Assembly: GCF_900116545.1 (NCBI RefSeq)
Contig: NZ_FPCK01000002.1
Coordinates: 654,343 to 718,342, forward strand
DNA: 64,000 nt
Origin: Devosia crocina
GTDB taxonomy: Bacteria; Pseudomonadota; Alphaproteobacteria; Rhizobiales; Devosiaceae
Reading direction: 5' to 3'
This document shows, piece by piece, positions 45,998 to 54,213 of the stretch (its first letter is position 1; every line of letters starts with the position of its first letter). The translations under genes and the position numbers were made by a program. The notes beneath the pieces are model-generated. The model did not search any database and was not told where the DNA came from. It saw only the letters and a list, made by a program, of their open reading frames with translations.

Positions 45998-46864
45998 TCA
46001 ATAAAACCCGACCGGGAACCAGCGCAGGTAAAGCTCGTCGAGCGCGCCATTCTCCTTGAGCCGCACCAGCGCCCAGTCGATGGCGTGGCGCACCGTGTCA
46101 TTGCCGGCGGGAACGGCAATGGTCAGCCCCTCGCCGAACAGCTTGGGCCGAAAATAGGCGTCGCCGGCAAAAAGGCAGCATTCGGGATTGTCGTTGAGCC
46201 AGAACGAAGCGCGCATCGCATCGCCGAAATAGGCGTCTATCGCGCCATCGCGCAGGGCGTCGAGCGCTGCGATCTCGCTCGAAAAGCCTTGCCTTGCTAC
46301 GGAGGGCAGGTAGCGCTCCATGAAGCGGGCATGCGCACTCCCCTCGCGGATCCCCACCGTTTTGCCGCTCAGCGCTCCGGGCGAAAAGCCTTCGGCATCC
46401 CCGGCCTGGGCGACGAAGCGCCCCGGCAGGGCAAGGTAGGTCGCTGAAAAATCAAAGCGCGCGCCGTTTTCCGGCGTAATGGCGAGTCCAGCAATCAGTG
46501 CATCGCCCTGCGCATCGGCGAGCGCATCGGCCGCCTGATCCCAGGGCCAGGCCTGGAGCGTACAGGCGATATTGACCTCGGCGCAGATCCGGCGCGCGAG
46601 ATCGACATTGAACCCGACGAGTTCGCCGCCGCCGTCGCGGAAATTAAAGGGTGGAAAATCCGTCGTGGTCAAAAACCGGATTGCCGGCACCGACCCCATG
46701 GGCAGGATCTCCCGCGCGTCGGGATCGGCATGATAGGGCAATGGCTGGGCAATGGCCGGGCCGGCGAGCGCCAGCGTAAGGGCAGCTAGCGCTGCTAACC
46801 CCCACCTGGTCTTCCCCTGGGAGCGGGAGGCTAGGAAGGGGTCTCGTGACGAGCGCAGCATCAC
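45998..46864 (-). CDS. Periplasmic solute-binding protein, family 3
   Basis: A 288-residue amino-acid-type binding protein with a signal peptide (ALAALTLALAGPAIAQ) and SBP family 3 motifs: TTDFPPFNFRDGGGELVGFN, VDLARRICAEVNI, GLAITPENGARFDFSATYLA and SGKTVGIREGSA. No permease or ATPase is adjacent, so it is an orphan here. Start is GTG at 46864, four bases into the metZ stop; ATG at 46861 is the alternative. Ligand unknown. Confidence 0.88.
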   Translation of the reverse strand: MMLRSSRDPFLASRSQGKTRWGLAALAALTLALAGPAIAQPLPYHADPDAREILPMGSVPAIRFLTTTDFPPFNFRDGGGELVGFNVDLARRICAEVNIACTLQAWPWDQAADALADAQGDALIAGLAITPENGARFDFSATYLALPGRFVAQAGDAEGFSPGALSGKTVGIREGSAHARFMERYLPSVARQGFSSEIAALDALRDGAIDAYFGDAMRASFWLNDNPECCLFAGDAYFRPKLFGEGLTIAVPAGNDTVRHAIDWALVRLKENGALDELYLRWFPVGFY

Positions 46865-48069
46865 ACCTGATCCAGCGCAAAGTGCAGATCGGCAATCAGG
46901 TCATCGGCATCCTCAAGCCCGACCGACAGGCGCAGGAGCCCCGGCGTCACCCCGGTTTCGAGCCGAACTTCCTCGGTCAATCGTGCATGGGTCGTTGTGC
47001 GGGGATGGGTGATCAGCGATTTGGCATCGCCGAGATTGTTGGAGATCAGGATCACCGCCAGCGAATCCGAGAGCGCGAATGCCGCCTCCTGCCCGCCGTT
47101 GACGTCGAGCGCCAAAAGCGTCGAGCCACGCGACATCTGCCGCTTGGCCAGATCATATTGCGGATGGCTCTTTTCGTGCGGATAGATGACCCGGCCGACC
47201 TTGGGATGGGCGGCCAGCGCCTTTGCGACTTTCTCAGCGCTGTCGGTCATGCGCTCGATCCGCAGCGCATAGGTTTCGAGCCCCTTGAGCAGCACCCAGG
47301 CGTTGAAGGCGCTCAGCGTCGCCCCGGTCTGGCGCAGGAAGGTATGAACATCGGCCTCGATCAAAGCCTTCGACCCAAGCACCACGCCGCCCAGCACCCT
47401 GCCCTGCCCGTCGATATGCTTGGTCGCCGAATAGGTGACGAGATCGGCGCCGAGCTCAAGCGGCTTCTGGTAGAGCGCGGTCGAGAACACATTGTCGACG
47501 ATCAGTTTGGCGCCATGGCGATGGGCAATCTCGGCCACCGCCTTGATGTCGACCAGTTCCAGCGTCGGATTGGTAGGCGTCTCGATAAAGACCACCTTGG
47601 TATTGGGCCGCATGGCCCTTGCAAAATTCTCCGGATCGCGCCCATCGACCAGGGTGGATTCGACCCCGAAGCGGGGCGCGTAGTCTTCCACCACGTAGCG
47701 GCACCCGCCGAACAGCGCCTGTGCCGCAACGATATGGTCGCCGGCCCGCACCTGGCTCATCACCGCATTGGTCACCGCCGCCATGCCCGAGGCAAAGGCG
47801 CGCCCGGCCTCCGCACCCTCGATCAGCGCCATGCGCTCGACGAACATGTCGACGGTCGGGTTGGCGAAGCGGGAATAGTTGTGCGCGCCGGGGATCTTTC
47901 CCTGAAACAGGTCTTCGGCGTGCTGCGAGCTGGGATAAGAATAGCCCGAGTTCAGGAAAATCGCTTCGCTGGTCTCGTTGAAGGGCGAGCGCTTGCCGCC
48001 GCCATGAACCATCTGCGTCGCCGCTGCGTGCCGCTTGGGGTCGATGAGGGGGTTGTTTTCTTTGGACAT
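46861..48069 (-). CDS. metZ: O-succinylhomoserine sulfhydrylase
   Basis: PLP enzyme making homocysteine from O-succinylhomoserine and sulfide, in methionine synthesis. The 402-residue protein has the Cys/Met metabolism fold: YSRFANPTVDMFVERMALIE, ASGMAAVTNAVMSQVRAGDH, FIETPTNPTLELVDIKAV, and the PLP lysine in TYSATKHIDGQGRVLGG. ATG at 48069 was chosen because GGAGG lies seven bases upstream and an RNA switch precedes it. It is the controlled gene of the SAM-II riboswitch upstream. Confidence 0.95.
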   Translation of the reverse strand: MSKENNPLIDPKRHAAATQMVHGGGKRSPFNETSEAIFLNSGYSYPSSQHAEDLFQGKIPGAHNYSRFANPTVDMFVERMALIEGAEAGRAFASGMAAVTNAVMSQVRAGDHIVAAQALFGGCRYVVEDYAPRFGVESTLVDGRDPENFARAMRPNTKVVFIETPTNPTLELVDIKAVAEIAHRHGAKLIVDNVFSTALYQKPLELGADLVTYSATKHIDGQGRVLGGVVLGSKALIEADVHTFLRQTGATLSAFNAWVLLKGLETYALRIERMTDSAEKVAKALAAHPKVGRVIYPHEKSHPQYDLAKRQMSRGSTLLALDVNGGQEAAFALSDSLAVILISNNLGDAKSLITHPRTTTHARLTEEVRLETGVTPGLLRLSVGLEDADDLIADLHFALDQV

Positions 48070-48084
48070 GGCTCTGCCTCCAAC

Positions 48085-48113
48085 AAAAAACCGGCGCGCG
48101 TTGGCGGCCGGTT
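48085..48113 (-). terminator. Riboswitch expression-platform terminator
   Basis: Read on the minus strand, a perfect 7-bp stem (AACCGGC / GCCGGTT) with an 11-base loop is followed by a run of U. It lies between the SAM-II aptamer and the metZ ribosome site, where an attenuator is expected. Confidence 0.85.
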
Positions 48114-48120
48114 CCAAAAA

Positions 48121-48175
48121 CGGTCTTTAGCAACTTGTTTAAAGTGGCTGCAAGCGACCGGCCAAATCACCACTG
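48121..48175 (-). ncRNA. SAM-II riboswitch aptamer upstream of metZ
   Basis: On the minus strand the conserved SAM-II blocks appear in order: GTGGTGATTTGG, GCTTGCAGCCAC, then AAACAAGTTGCTAAAG. GTGG pairs with the CCAC that closes the first block pair, and CTTG can pair with the downstream CAAG, giving the known pseudoknot. SAM-II elements control methionine/SAM genes in alphaproteobacteria. Expected behaviour: SAM binding lowers metZ expression. Presence is directly seen; ligand response is inferred from the family. Confidence 0.92.
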
Positions 48176-48260
48176 AACCGGACTAAACCGCAATTGGCCG
48201 ATGCCGTCAATCGCGCGGCCAAAATCCAGAGCGGGCTTGTCAGATACAAGAGACGCAACC

Positions 48261-48354
48261 CCACCCCCAAAATGTCACCCCGGCGAAGGCCGGGGCCCAG
48301 CTTGATATCTCAGGGTAGGCCCCGGCCTTCGCCGGGGTGACATTTCGGGGGTGG
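48261..48354. repeat. Near-perfect 37-bp inverted repeat (family D palindrome)
   Basis: Two 37-base arms match as reverse complements at 36 of 37 positions (TCACCCCGGCGAAGGCCGGG in the left arm), separated by 20 bases. It lies upstream of both the SAM-II element and dcd. It is typical of intergenic palindromic repeats in Rhizobiales. A family C arm (GTCATTGCCCGGCTTGTCCG) follows near 48400. Confidence 0.8.
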
Positions 48355-48492
48355 TACAAACTCCAGATAGAACCAAGAGCGCAGAGGTTTCGCAATTATC
48401 GTCATTGCCCGGCTTGTCCGGACAATCCATCCTTGGCACAAGGGCGCAGTTGGATCGCCGGGACGCACCGGGCGAGAGTGCAGGGTGGCATG

Positions 48493-49599
48493 ATGAACGA
48501 ACACTGGCCGCAAGGCGTCTTTCCCGCTCGCCTCATCGAAAAGCTCCACACCCAGGGCGCCATTCTGACCGATCGCGCTTTCGATCCCGATCAGGTCCAG
48601 CCCGCGAGCCTTGATCTGCGCCTCGGCGATATCGCCTATCGCGTGCGCTCGAGCTTCCTGCCCGGTCCTGCCCATTCCATGGCCGAGCGCATCGAGGCGT
48701 TGAAACTCCATGAAATCGACCTGACGCGCGGTGCCGTACTCGAGCGCGGCTGCGTCTATCTCGTGCCCCTTCAGGAAAGCCTCGATCTGCCCGAGGGCGT
48801 CAGCGCCTCGGCCAATCCCAAATCCTCGACTGGGCGCCTTGATGTCTTTACCCGCGTAATCGGGGATCGCGCCCGCGGCTTTGATCAGATGAAAGCGGGC
48901 TATCAAGGCCCGCTTTATCTCGAAGTGAGCCCGCGCACCTTCCCCATTCTCGTGCGCACTGGCTCGCGCCTGTCACAGATGCGGTTCCGCTGTGGCGACA
49001 CGCGCCTCAGCCCGGCCGAGCACCAGTCGCTGCACCTGAGCGACACGCTGGTGATCGGCGGCGAACAGCCGGTTGGCGAGGGTGTCGCGCTCTCGATCGA
49101 TCTCCTCGGCGAAGGCCGGGACGGGCTGATCGGCTTCCGCTCCAAGCGCCATACCGCCGTTGTCGATGTTGACCGGAAAGGCGCGCTCGACGTCCTCGAT
49201 TTCTGGGAGCCGCTTTATAGCCGCGGCCGTCCCGAACTCACTCTCGATCCAGACGAATTCTATATTCTCGTCTCGCACGAAGCCGTCCACGTGCCCCCGA
49301 GCCACGCCGCCGAGATGGTGCCCTTCGATCCGCTGGTCGGGGAATTCCGCGTTCATTATGCCGGCTTTTTCGATCCCGGCTTCGGCCATTCCCTGGCCGG
49401 GGGTACGGGGAGCCGCGCCGTGCTCGAAGTGCGCAGCCGCGAGGTTCCGTTTCTGCTTGGGCATGGCCAGATCATTGGCAGGCTGATCTATGAAACGCTC
49501 GCCGAAAAACCGGACCGGCTCTATGGCTCCGCGCTCGGCTCCAATTATCAGGCCCAGACCCTGAAACTGTCAAAGCACTTCCGCCCTTTTCCGGGCTGA
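48493..49599 (+). CDS. dcd: dCTP deaminase, long (double-domain) form
   Basis: Deaminates dCTP to dUTP for dTTP synthesis. The 368-residue length matches the tandem alphaproteobacterial form, not the roughly 190-residue E. coli enzyme. The N-terminal half has LDLRLGDIAYRVRSSFLPG, LTRGAVLERGCVYLVPLQES, ANPKSSTGRLDVFTRVIGD, and the C-terminal half repeats the fold (LLGEGRDGLIGFRSKRH, LDFWEPLY). ATG at 48493 is preferred over 48490 by ribosome-site spacing (AGGG). It is divergent from metZ. Confidence 0.92.
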   Translation: MNEHWPQGVFPARLIEKLHTQGAILTDRAFDPDQVQPASLDLRLGDIAYRVRSSFLPGPAHSMAERIEALKLHEIDLTRGAVLERGCVYLVPLQESLDLPEGVSASANPKSSTGRLDVFTRVIGDRARGFDQMKAGYQGPLYLEVSPRTFPILVRTGSRLSQMRFRCGDTRLSPAEHQSLHLSDTLVIGGEQPVGEGVALSIDLLGEGRDGLIGFRSKRHTAVVDVDRKGALDVLDFWEPLYSRGRPELTLDPDEFYILVSHEAVHVPPSHAAEMVPFDPLVGEFRVHYAGFFDPGFGHSLAGGTGSRAVLEVRSREVPFLLGHGQIIGRLIYETLAEKPDRLYGSALGSNYQAQTLKLSKHFRPFPG

Positions 49600-49760
49600 A
49601 CCCGCTTTGCCTAGATAACAATCAGCCTGCAGAACTGATTGTTTCTTGCGCGATTTGCCACTTCATTGTGCGGTGCGCAAGATGCTGCCCCTCCTTCCGC
49701 TGCGAGCGCGCTGAAACCTAACCTCTTCCTAATCCACTAAGATTCCGCCCCAGAACAATC

Positions 49761-49776
49761 TGGCACGGAATCTGCA
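49761..49776 (+). promoter_or_regulatory. Sigma-54 (RpoN) promoter for the nitrate transport operon
   Basis: TGGCACGGAATCTGCA matches the -24/-12 consensus, with GG and GC separated by exactly ten bases; one expected T before GC is a C. It lies upstream of the leader hairpins. Sigma-54 promoters need an enhancer-binding activator such as NtrC; no activator gene is in the window. Confidence 0.85.
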
Positions 49777-49794
49777 ACGCTTTCTTCAAAGATC

Positions 49795-49830
49795 GACGTC
49801 CAATGCTGGGCGTTCACAGGCAAAGCCGCC
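49795..49830 (+). promoter_or_regulatory. ANTAR-type tandem hexaloop leader (P1 and P2)
   Basis: P1 (49795-49814): a 7-bp stem (GACGTCC / GGGCGTT, with wobbles) closes the hexaloop AATGCT, with A at position 1 and G at position 4 as ANTAR proteins require. P2 (49819-49830): GGC / GCC closes the hexaloop AAAGCC, also A1/G4; its stem is minimal. The P2 strand is shared with the terminator 5' arm, so P2 and the terminator exclude each other. The expected binder is a NasT/NasR-type ANTAR protein, not encoded in the window. Confidence 0.8.
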
Positions 49831-49882
49831 AACAGGTCACGATCGGCATCCGTCGGTTCGTTTCTTGTTGGCGGCTTTTTTT
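49822..49882 (+). terminator. Leader terminator in front of nrtA
   Basis: A perfect 13-bp stem (AAAGCCGCCAACA / TGTTGGCGGCTTT) with a 31-base loop is followed by a long U-tract (TTTTT). It is placed between the sigma-54 promoter and nrtA and overlaps the P2 hairpin, as in nitrate-responsive antitermination leaders. When no antiterminator binds, transcription should stop before nrtA. Confidence 0.88.
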
Positions 49883-49913
49883 GTTTCTCGCTCGCTGCAT
49901 TCTGGAGACCGCG

Positions 49914-51206
49914 ATGCCCCTGACCAAGCCCACCCGCCGCTCCTTTCTGAAAGGCGCCTCTGCCACCGCCGCAACGCTTCTGGCCGCCCGCGCGCTTTTC
50001 CCCGTTGGCGCACATGCGCAAGGGTCGGGGCCGGAGGTCGCGGGCACCCGTCTCGGCTATATCGCCCTGACCGACTCTGCTCCCCTGATCATCGCCAAGG
50101 AGAAAGGCCTCTTCGATAAATACGGCCTGCCCGAGATCTCGGTCGAAAAGCAGGCGAGCTGGGGCGCGACGCGGGACAACATGGCCCTCGGCTCAGCCAA
50201 TGGCGGCATCGATGGCGGCCACATCCTGCGCCCTAAGGTCCACCTTTATTCGGCCGGCCTCGTGACCCAGAACAATCAGCCGCTGCCGATGTATACGCTG
50301 CTCAATCTCAACGAGGACTGTCAGGGCCTGTCCGTCGCCCAGTCTTATGCCGATCTCGGCGTCGGGCTCGATGCGAGTCCCCTCAAGGAGGCGTTCGCCC
50401 GCGCCCGCGCCGAAGGCAAGGCGCCTTCCGCCGCTATGACCTTCCCCGGCGGCACGCATGATCTTTGGATCCGCTACTGGCTTGCCGCCGGCGGCATCGT
50501 GCCCAACGAGGATGTCAGCGTCATCGTCGTGCCCCCACCGCAAATGGTGGCCAACATGAAAGTGGGAACCATGGATTGCTTCTGCGTGGGCGAGCCGTGG
50601 AACGAGCAGCTCGTCAACCAGGGGATCGGCTTTACCGCCGCCACGACGGGCGAACTCTGGTCCCGCCATCCCGAAAAGATCCTGGGCATGCGGGCCGACT
50701 GGGTCGACGCCAATCCCAATGCCACGCGCGCAATTTTGATGGCGGTGATGGAAGCCCAGCAATGGTGCGAAAGCATGGACAACAAGCAGGAGATGGCCGA
50801 AATCATCGGCCGCCGCCAGTGGTACAACGTGCCCGTCACCGACATCATCGGCCGCATCAAGGGCGACATCAATTACGGCAATGGCCGGGTTGAAGCGGGC
50901 ACCGATCTTTACATGAAGTTCTGGGGCGAGCGCGGCGAAACCTCCTATCCCTGGAAGAGCCTCGACACCTGGTTCATGACCGAAAACATCCGGTGGGGTT
51001 ATTTCCCTGCCGCAACCGATGTCAAAGCCATGGTCGATAACACCAATCGCGCCGATCTCTGGCTTGAGGCCGCGCGCGAACTCGGCCTCACCGACCTGCC
51101 CGAGGGCGACAGCCGCGGCGTCGAAACCTTCTTTGACGGTAAGATTTTCGATCCCGCCGATCCGCAGAGCTATCTCGACAGCCTCGCCATCAAGACCCTC
51201 GCCTGA
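49914..51206 (+). CDS. nrtA: Nitrate-type ABC transporter substrate-binding protein
   Basis: Periplasmic nitrate/nitrite-binding protein (NrtA/CmpA family) of 430 residues. A Tat signal (TRRSFLKGASATAATLLAAR) is at the N-terminus, then LGYIALTDSAPLIIAKEKGL and PWNEQLVNQGIGFTAATTGE. ATG at 49914 has GGAG upstream and follows directly on the leader terminator. It is the first gene of an operon with nrtB and nrtD. Confidence 0.93.
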   Translation: MPLTKPTRRSFLKGASATAATLLAARALFPVGAHAQGSGPEVAGTRLGYIALTDSAPLIIAKEKGLFDKYGLPEISVEKQASWGATRDNMALGSANGGIDGGHILRPKVHLYSAGLVTQNNQPLPMYTLLNLNEDCQGLSVAQSYADLGVGLDASPLKEAFARARAEGKAPSAAMTFPGGTHDLWIRYWLAAGGIVPNEDVSVIVVPPPQMVANMKVGTMDCFCVGEPWNEQLVNQGIGFTAATTGELWSRHPEKILGMRADWVDANPNATRAILMAVMEAQQWCESMDNKQEMAEIIGRRQWYNVPVTDIIGRIKGDINYGNGRVEAGTDLYMKFWGERGETSYPWKSLDTWFMTENIRWGYFPAATDVKAMVDNTNRADLWLEAARELGLTDLPEGDSRGVETFFDGKIFDPADPQSYLDSLAIKTLA

Positions 51207-51259
51207 TTTCACGTGCCGGCATGCCCATGCCGGTCGTCCCCCCTCTTGCGGAGAGCCCC

Positions 51260-52156
51260 ATGACGCTGCCTGCGACCACCGACACGCCCATCGCCGCCAT
51301 CCCGCTCAAGCCCCGGACCACCGCCACGGTTACGGCGCTCAGGCCCGCCTCGCGCCGCATCGCCTTTGCGGCAATCGCAGCCAATCTTGCTAGAACCATC
51401 CTGCCACCGCTCGTGGTTCTGGCCGTGCTGCTGGCGGTCTGGCAGGTGGTGTTTTCCCAGCCCGGCTCGTCCTTGCCGCCGCCCAGCCAGGTCTGGACCG
51501 AAAGCTACGATCTGATTGTTGATCCCTTCTTTGTTTATGGCTCGCAGGATATCGGCCTTGGCCTGCGCGTTTTCACCTCGCTCCAGCGGGTGGCGGTCGG
51601 TTTTGGCCTTGCCGCGCTTGTGGGTGTAGCGCTCGGAGCCCTTGTCGGACAGTCGATCTGGATGATGCGCGGGCTCGACCCCCTCTTCCAGATCCTGCGC
51701 ACGGTCCCGCCGCTCGCCTGGTTGCCGATTTCGCTTGCCGCATTCATGGATAGCGGCCCTTCGGCCATTTTCGTGATCTTTATCACCGCCATCTGGCCGG
51801 TCATCATCAACACAGCTGTCGGCGTGCGCAACATTCCCGAAGACTATCGCAATGTCGCGCGCGTCCTGCGCCTCAACCAGCTCGAATTTTTCACCCGCAT
51901 CATGGTGCCTGCTGCCGCGCCCTATATCTTTTCCGGCCTCAGGATCGGGGTGGGCCTGTCCTGGCTCGCCATCGTTGCCGCCGAAATGCTGACCGGCGGC
52001 GTCGGCATCGGCTTTTTCATCTGGGATGCCTGGAACAGTTCGCGCCTGACCGACATCATCGTCGCCCTTGTCTATATCGGCGTGGTCGGCTTCGTGCTCG
52101 ACCGGCTCGTCGCCCTTCTCGGCACCATCGTCACCCGCGGCACAGCCAGAAATTGA
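51260..52156 (+). CDS. nrtB: Nitrate-type ABC transporter permease
   Basis: Inner-membrane permease of 298 residues with about six hydrophobic segments and the MetI-like loop VGVRNIPEDYRNVARVLRLN and AEMLTGGVGIGFFIWDAWNS near the end. Family and position between nrtA and the ATPase identify it as NrtB. ATG at 51260 is preceded by GGAG. An upstream in-frame ATG at 51221 is possible but poorly supported. Confidence 0.92.
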   Translation: MTLPATTDTPIAAIPLKPRTTATVTALRPASRRIAFAAIAANLARTILPPLVVLAVLLAVWQVVFSQPGSSLPPPSQVWTESYDLIVDPFFVYGSQDIGLGLRVFTSLQRVAVGFGLAALVGVALGALVGQSIWMMRGLDPLFQILRTVPPLAWLPISLAAFMDSGPSAIFVIFITAIWPVIINTAVGVRNIPEDYRNVARVLRLNQLEFFTRIMVPAAAPYIFSGLRIGVGLSWLAIVAAEMLTGGVGIGFFIWDAWNSSRLTDIIVALVYIGVVGFVLDRLVALLGTIVTRGTARN

Positions 52157-52166
52157 GGATCCGTCC

Positions 52167-52958
52167 ATGAGTTATCTGCAGATTTCCAGGGTCGGCAAGA
52201 CCTTTGCCCGGGGCGCATCGAGCACCGAAGTGCTGCGCAATATCGATCTTGAGATCGAACAGGGTGAATTCGTTTCCATCATCGGCCATTCCGGCTGCGG
52301 AAAATCCACCCTTCTTAACCTTATCGCCGGGCTGACCGAGGTGACGACCGGCGGCATCATCCTCGAAAATGCCGAGGTAAACGCCCCCGGCCCCGACCGC
52401 GCCGTGGTCTTCCAGAACCATTCGCTCCTGCCCTGGCTAACGGTCTACGAGAACGTCAATTTGGCGGTCGCAAAAGTCTTCGGCCGCACCAAGACCCCGG
52501 CCCAGCGTCACAGCTGGATCATGGACAATCTTAACCTGGTGCAGATGGCCCATGCCCGCGACAAACGCCCCACCGAAATCTCGGGCGGCATGAAACAGCG
52601 CGTGGGGATTGCCCGGGCGCTGGCTATGGAACCGAAAATCCTGCTGCTCGACGAACCCTTCGGAGCGCTTGACGCGCTTACCCGTGCGCATCTGCAGGAC
52701 CAGATGATGGATATTCACCAGCGGCTGGGCAATACGATGATCATGATCACTCACGATGTCGACGAAGCCGTGCTGCTGTCCGATCGCATCGTCATGATGA
52801 CCAATGGTCCGGCCGCCACGATCGGGGAAGTGCTCGCCGTTCCCCTCAACCGGCCGCGCCGCCGGCTCGAACTCGCCACCGACCGCACTTATCTGCGCTG
52901 CCGCGAAGCAGTGCTCAAATTCCTCTACGAACGCCACCGCTTCGTCGAAGCCGCCTGA
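52167..52958 (+). CDS. nrtD: Nitrate-type ABC transporter ATPase
   Basis: ATPase of 263 residues: Walker [18 protein letters not shown], the ABC signature EISGGMKQRVGIARALAM, Walker B ILLLDEPFGALDALTR and the His switch MIMITHDVDEAVLL. A single-domain NrtD-type subunit; no NrtC-like regulatory domain. ATG at 52167 follows nrtB by ten bases with GAGG upstream. No nitrate or nitrite reductase genes follow, so those must be elsewhere in the genome. Confidence 0.93.
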   Translation: MSYLQISRVGKTFARGASSTEVLRNIDLEIEQGEFVSIIGHSGCGKSTLLNLIAGLTEVTTGGIILENAEVNAPGPDRAVVFQNHSLLPWLTVYENVNLAVAKVFGRTKTPAQRHSWIMDNLNLVQMAHARDKRPTEISGGMKQRVGIARALAMEPKILLLDEPFGALDALTRAHLQDQMMDIHQRLGNTMIMITHDVDEAVLLSDRIVMMTNGPAATIGEVLAVPLNRPRRRLELATDRTYLRCREAVLKFLYERHRFVEAA

Positions 52959-52970
52959 TGCCGACCTGAA

Positions 52971-52990
52971 GCCGGGTCACCCCACCCGGC
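52971..52990 (+). terminator. Possible hairpin after nrtD
   Basis: A 7-bp stem (GCCGGGT / ACCCGGC) with a six-base loop lies just after the nrtD stop. It has no U-tract, so termination by it would be weak or Rho-assisted. Confidence 0.4.
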
Positions 52991-53145
52991 TCCAGCTCCG
53001 CCCATCCGCATTGGTCATGGCAACGAATGTCAGCCGGGCGGGGACTCAGCAGTAAGTCGCAACAGGCTGAGCCAGGTTATCGGACAAACGTGCTTGCGGC
53101 TGGAGCGCGTTGGGCATAATCCCCAAGCAAAGGGGAATAAGCACC

Positions 53146-54090
53146 ATGGCAGCCCGACAGGACAATTCGGCGACCCGGCTGGACGACGCGGCGCGCGCGG
53201 GCTGGCTCTACTATGTTGCGGGCAATACCCAGGAAGAAATCGCCGCCAAGATGGGCATTTCGCGTCAATCGGCGCAGCGGCTCGTTTCGCTCTCAGTCAG
53301 CGAGGGCCTGATCAAGGTCCGGCTCGATCACCCAATCGGGCGCTGCATGGATCTGGGTGCACGGATAAAGTCCCGTTTCGTGCTCGAAACCGTCGAAATC
53401 GTACCCTCCGATCCCGCCAGTCAATCGACTACGATGGGCCTTGCCGAAGCGGGCGCGGCCGAGATCGAACGCTGGCTGACGCGGGCCGAACCCATCACCA
53501 TGGCCATCGGCACCGGCCGGACGCTCAAGGCAGCCATCGAGCAGATCCAGCCTATGGAGTGCCCCCAGCACAAGGTCGTGTCGCTCACCGGCAATATCGC
53601 CCCCGATGGCTCTGCCGCATTTTACAACGTCATCTTCAACGTTGCCGACACCGTCAAGGCGCGCTCTTTCCCCATGCCCCTGCCGGTGATCGCCTCATCG
53701 GCCAAGGAGCGCCAGCTCCTCCACACCCAGGCGATGATCGAAGCAACCCTCACCCTTGCCGCCCAGGCTCAGATAACCTTTGTCGGCGTCGGCCATCTCG
53801 GCCCCGATGCGCCGCTCCTTCTCGACGGCTTCATCACCGAGGCCGAACACGCCGAACTCCTTAAAGCCGGTGCAGTCGGCGAAATCTGCGGCTGGACCTT
53901 CGATTCCTCGGGCGAACTGATCGCCGGCCTCACCAATGACCGCGTCGCCTCCGCTCCGATTCCTAAGGGACCAGTGATTGCCCTCGCCATGGGCCGCAGC
54001 AAGGCCGCCGCCATCCGCGCCGCCCTCAAGAGCGGCCTCGCCAACGGCATCATCACCGACGAAGCCACGGCCGAAATGCTGCTGGCCTAG
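53146..54090 (+). CDS. SorC-family sugar-responsive transcriptional regulator
   Basis: A 314-residue DNA-binding regulator. The N-terminal helix-turn-helix is QEEIAAKMGISRQSAQRLVS near residue 27, and the rest is a SorC/DeoR-like sugar-phosphate-binding domain (MAIGTGRTLKAAIEQI, SLTGNIAPDGSA, GVGHLGPDAPLLLDGFI). ATG at 53146 has AGGGG upstream. It precedes the polyol transporter operon and is the likely regulator of it; the inducer may be a polyol or its phosphorylated product. Confidence 0.9.
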   Translation: MAARQDNSATRLDDAARAGWLYYVAGNTQEEIAAKMGISRQSAQRLVSLSVSEGLIKVRLDHPIGRCMDLGARIKSRFVLETVEIVPSDPASQSTTMGLAEAGAAEIERWLTRAEPITMAIGTGRTLKAAIEQIQPMECPQHKVVSLTGNIAPDGSAAFYNVIFNVADTVKARSFPMPLPVIASSAKERQLLHTQAMIEATLTLAAQAQITFVGVGHLGPDAPLLLDGFITEAEHAELLKAGAVGEICGWTFDSSGELIAGLTNDRVASAPIPKGPVIALAMGRSKAAAIRAALKSGLANGIITDEATAEMLLA

Positions 54091-54138
54091 CTTTCCACGC
54101 CGTTACAACTTTGCACCCGACGAGCAAAAACACCCCGC

Positions 54139-54186
54139 TTGACACTTTCGCTCAGCTGGTGAACATTTGCTCAGGACGAGAGCAAA
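54139..54186 (+). promoter_or_regulatory. Promoter with inverted-repeat operator before the polyol operon
   Basis: A TTGACA box at 54139-54144 is followed, 17 bases later, by AACATT. Overlapping the start region is an inverted repeat TTTGCTC-N7-GAGCAAA (54166-54186), and a half site GAGCAAA lies upstream at 54122-54128. This arrangement suits an operator for the SorC regulator encoded just upstream. Promoter and operator are inferred from sequence only. Confidence 0.6.
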
Positions 54187-54213
54187 AATTCGCTTCGTCT
54201 TGGGAGGAATTCA

